A DNA stretch of 6,342 nt from an uncultured bacterium (GTDB taxonomy: Bacteria; Actinomycetota; Coriobacteriia; Coriobacteriales; Coriobacteriaceae), in NCBI GenBank assembly GCA_905215765.1, contig CAJMRP010000110.1:1-6342 (forward strand). Reading direction: 5' to 3'. How positions within the stretch are numbered: position 1 is the stretch's first letter; each line of letters opens with the position of its first letter. The translations under genes and the position numbers were made by a program. Below the pieces are notes generated by a model that did not search any database, was not told the DNA's origin, and saw nothing but the letters and a program-made list of their open reading frames with translations. Shown here one piece after another: positions 5,546 to 6,342 of the stretch.

Positions 5546-5685
5546 TGTCTTGATCTATAACAATTAGGGCCGATTTTACTCGGTAACTGTTACAGATTGA
5601 GACGTTTGTGAACCGTGTCGACCGTTTGTCTCGATCTGTAACACGTAGAGGAAGATTTGCCCTGTAGATGTTACAGATTGAGACA
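5546..5685. repeat. Repeat array 2: two 59-bp units of the same family
   Basis: The units are 5546-5604 and 5627-5685. Left half-site 14-mers begin at 5548 (TCTTGATCTATAAC, one base off the core) and 5629 (TCTCGATCTGTAAC). Right half-sites begin at 5589 and 5670 (both GTTACAGATTGAGA). The within-unit offset is 41 bp, as in array 1, but the unit period is 81 bp. The second unit has 16-bp ends beginning TGTCTC and ending GAGACA. The array lies between the divergent FHA and helicase genes, upstream of both promoter candidates. Confidence 0.92.
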
Positions 5686-5750
5686 ATCAGCCGGGCCCAC
5701 CTCGTCCGCCTCGTCATCTGTGGTTTACGTGGGGGCATGCGAAGCACGGG

Positions 5751-5756
5751 TATACT
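5751..5756 (+). promoter_or_regulatory. Candidate helicase promoter, -10 box
   Basis: TATACT matches the -10 consensus at five of six positions and is the best box between array 2 and the helicase. The nearest -35-like sequence, TTTACG (5724-5729), would leave a 21-bp spacer, which is too long for a standard promoter, so the assignment is tentative. Confidence 0.4.
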
Positions 5757-5761
5757 AACCG

Positions 5762-5955
5762 GCGGCGAATCTGCTCCATCGCTTAGAGCTGCTGCGTCTG
5801 GACGGCGCGTGATAGGGCTGCCAAAGCGATCGCCAGCGTGCTGAGCAACGTCCTCTCTGTGCGCACCCGTTTTTGTATGTATTAGCGCACTACCAAGCAC
5901 GCCCGCGCGGCCGCATGCCGTGCCCATTGCGCGTGCAGATAAGGAACAACAACAT
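5762..5955 (+). promoter_or_regulatory. Long structured 5' leader of the helicase gene
   Basis: If transcription starts near 5762, the helicase mRNA has a leader of about 190 nt with no recognisable coding sequence. It can form ATCGCTT (5778-5784) with AAGCGAT (5824-5830), and GTGCGC (5859-5864) with GCGCAC (5885-5890) around a loop containing a T5 run. Long leaders are known on several cold-shock DEAD-box helicase genes, where they control mRNA stability or translation. I recognise no named riboswitch or RNA family here. Confidence 0.4.
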
Positions 5956-6342
5956 ATGCGTAATTCTGTATCCGACGTCACGGACGCCGAGATTCTGGAC
6001 GAGACCCGCGAGGCCATGACCCAGGCTGCCTTCGATGCTGCCGACGAGGCCAGCGCCGCCGAGACCGTCGAGTCCGCGACCGAGAACCTGCCCGCCTTTG
6101 ACGAGCTGGGCCTCTCCGACGAGATGCTTCGTGCCATCGAGAATCTGGGCTACACGGCGCCGACGCCCGTGCAGGCCGGCTCGATCCCTGTGGTGCTCGA
6201 AGGCCGCGACCTGCTTGCCGCCGCTCAGACCGGCACCGGCAAGACGGCCGCTTTTTTGCTGCCGACCATGAACAACCTGGAGCACATCGCTCCGCCCAAG
6301 CCTGTGCGCGAGCGCAGCGGCCGCAACCGTCGTCGCGGTGCT
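5956..6342 (+). CDS. DEAD-box ATP-dependent RNA helicase, N-terminal part
   Basis: The visible 129 residues start with an acidic, Ala-rich extension (about 1-45) and enter the helicase core. The Q motif region runs from Phe48 (FDELGLSDEML) to Gln73 (TPTPVQAGSIP as read APTPVQAGSIP), and motif I is AQTGTGKT (90-97), the ATP-binding P-loop. A basic stretch (PVRERSGRNRRRGA, 116-129) follows at the right edge; an Arg-rich insert between motifs I and Ia is not typical of short family members. The protein would unwind RNA, for example in ribosome assembly or mRNA turnover. The DEAD motif and second domain lie outside the window. The ATG at 5956 is preceded by AAGGA ten bases upstream, a somewhat long spacing. 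The gene is divergent from the FHA gene. Confidence 0.93.
   Translation, partial: MRNSVSDVTDAEILDETREAMTQAAFDAADEASAAETVESATENLPAFDELGLSDEMLRAIENLGYTAPTPVQAGSIPVVLEGRDLLAAAQTGTGKTAAFLLPTMNNLEHIAPPKPVRERSGRNRRRGA

Noticed and set aside
5412..6137. Minus-strand open frame of 241 codons
   Set aside because: It begins antisense to the helicase Q-motif region, runs through the leader and both units of array 2, and its translation is compositionally random.

Overview
The window looks like chromosomal DNA of a high-GC Gram-positive bacterium. Gene style and protein families (a kinase carrying a DUF6273-type domain, an FHA partner, GC-rich codons, strong AGGAG-type ribosome binding sites) fit Coriobacteriia such as Collinsella. 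That placement is inference from composition and recall, not a database result.

Layout from left to right. Positions 1-1657 (minus) hold the N-terminal 552 residues of a CopA-type copper P1B-ATPase that runs off the left edge. Its promoter at about 1705-1735 contains a C5-T-G5 pseudo-palindrome, a good candidate CsoR operator. Positions 1809-2107 hold four 59-bp inverted-repeat units on an exact 80-bp period. A candidate terminator (2109-2136) follows the 3' end of a membrane serine/threonine kinase gene (2149-4233, minus). The 171-bp gap before the next gene carries that gene's terminator (4365-4391) and a kinase promoter bracketed by a 19-bp inverted repeat (4266-4326). An FHA-domain protein gene (4405-5367, minus) follows. 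Positions 5546-5685 hold two more units of the same repeat family. A promoter candidate and a structured leader of about 190 nt then lead into the first 129 codons of a DEAD-box RNA helicase (5956 to the right edge, plus).

The kinase and FHA protein probably form a phospho-signalling pair. The kinase has a cytoplasmic catalytic domain, one membrane segment with a twin-arginine-like signature, and a probably external DUF6273-type domain. The FHA protein has an ETT motif upstream of its FHA fold that resembles the phosphorylated segment of mycobacterial GarA. They are adjacent and co-oriented, but a hairpin and a separate promoter between them suggest at least partly independent transcription.

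The most unusual feature is the repeat family: twelve half-sites of consensus GTTACAGATYRAGACA, arranged as six inverted pairs with a constant 41-bp offset, in two arrays that bracket the kinase-FHA module. I do not recognise a described element that fits. Sequence between the listed features in the intergenic regions 1658-2148 and 5368-5955 shows no convincing gene.
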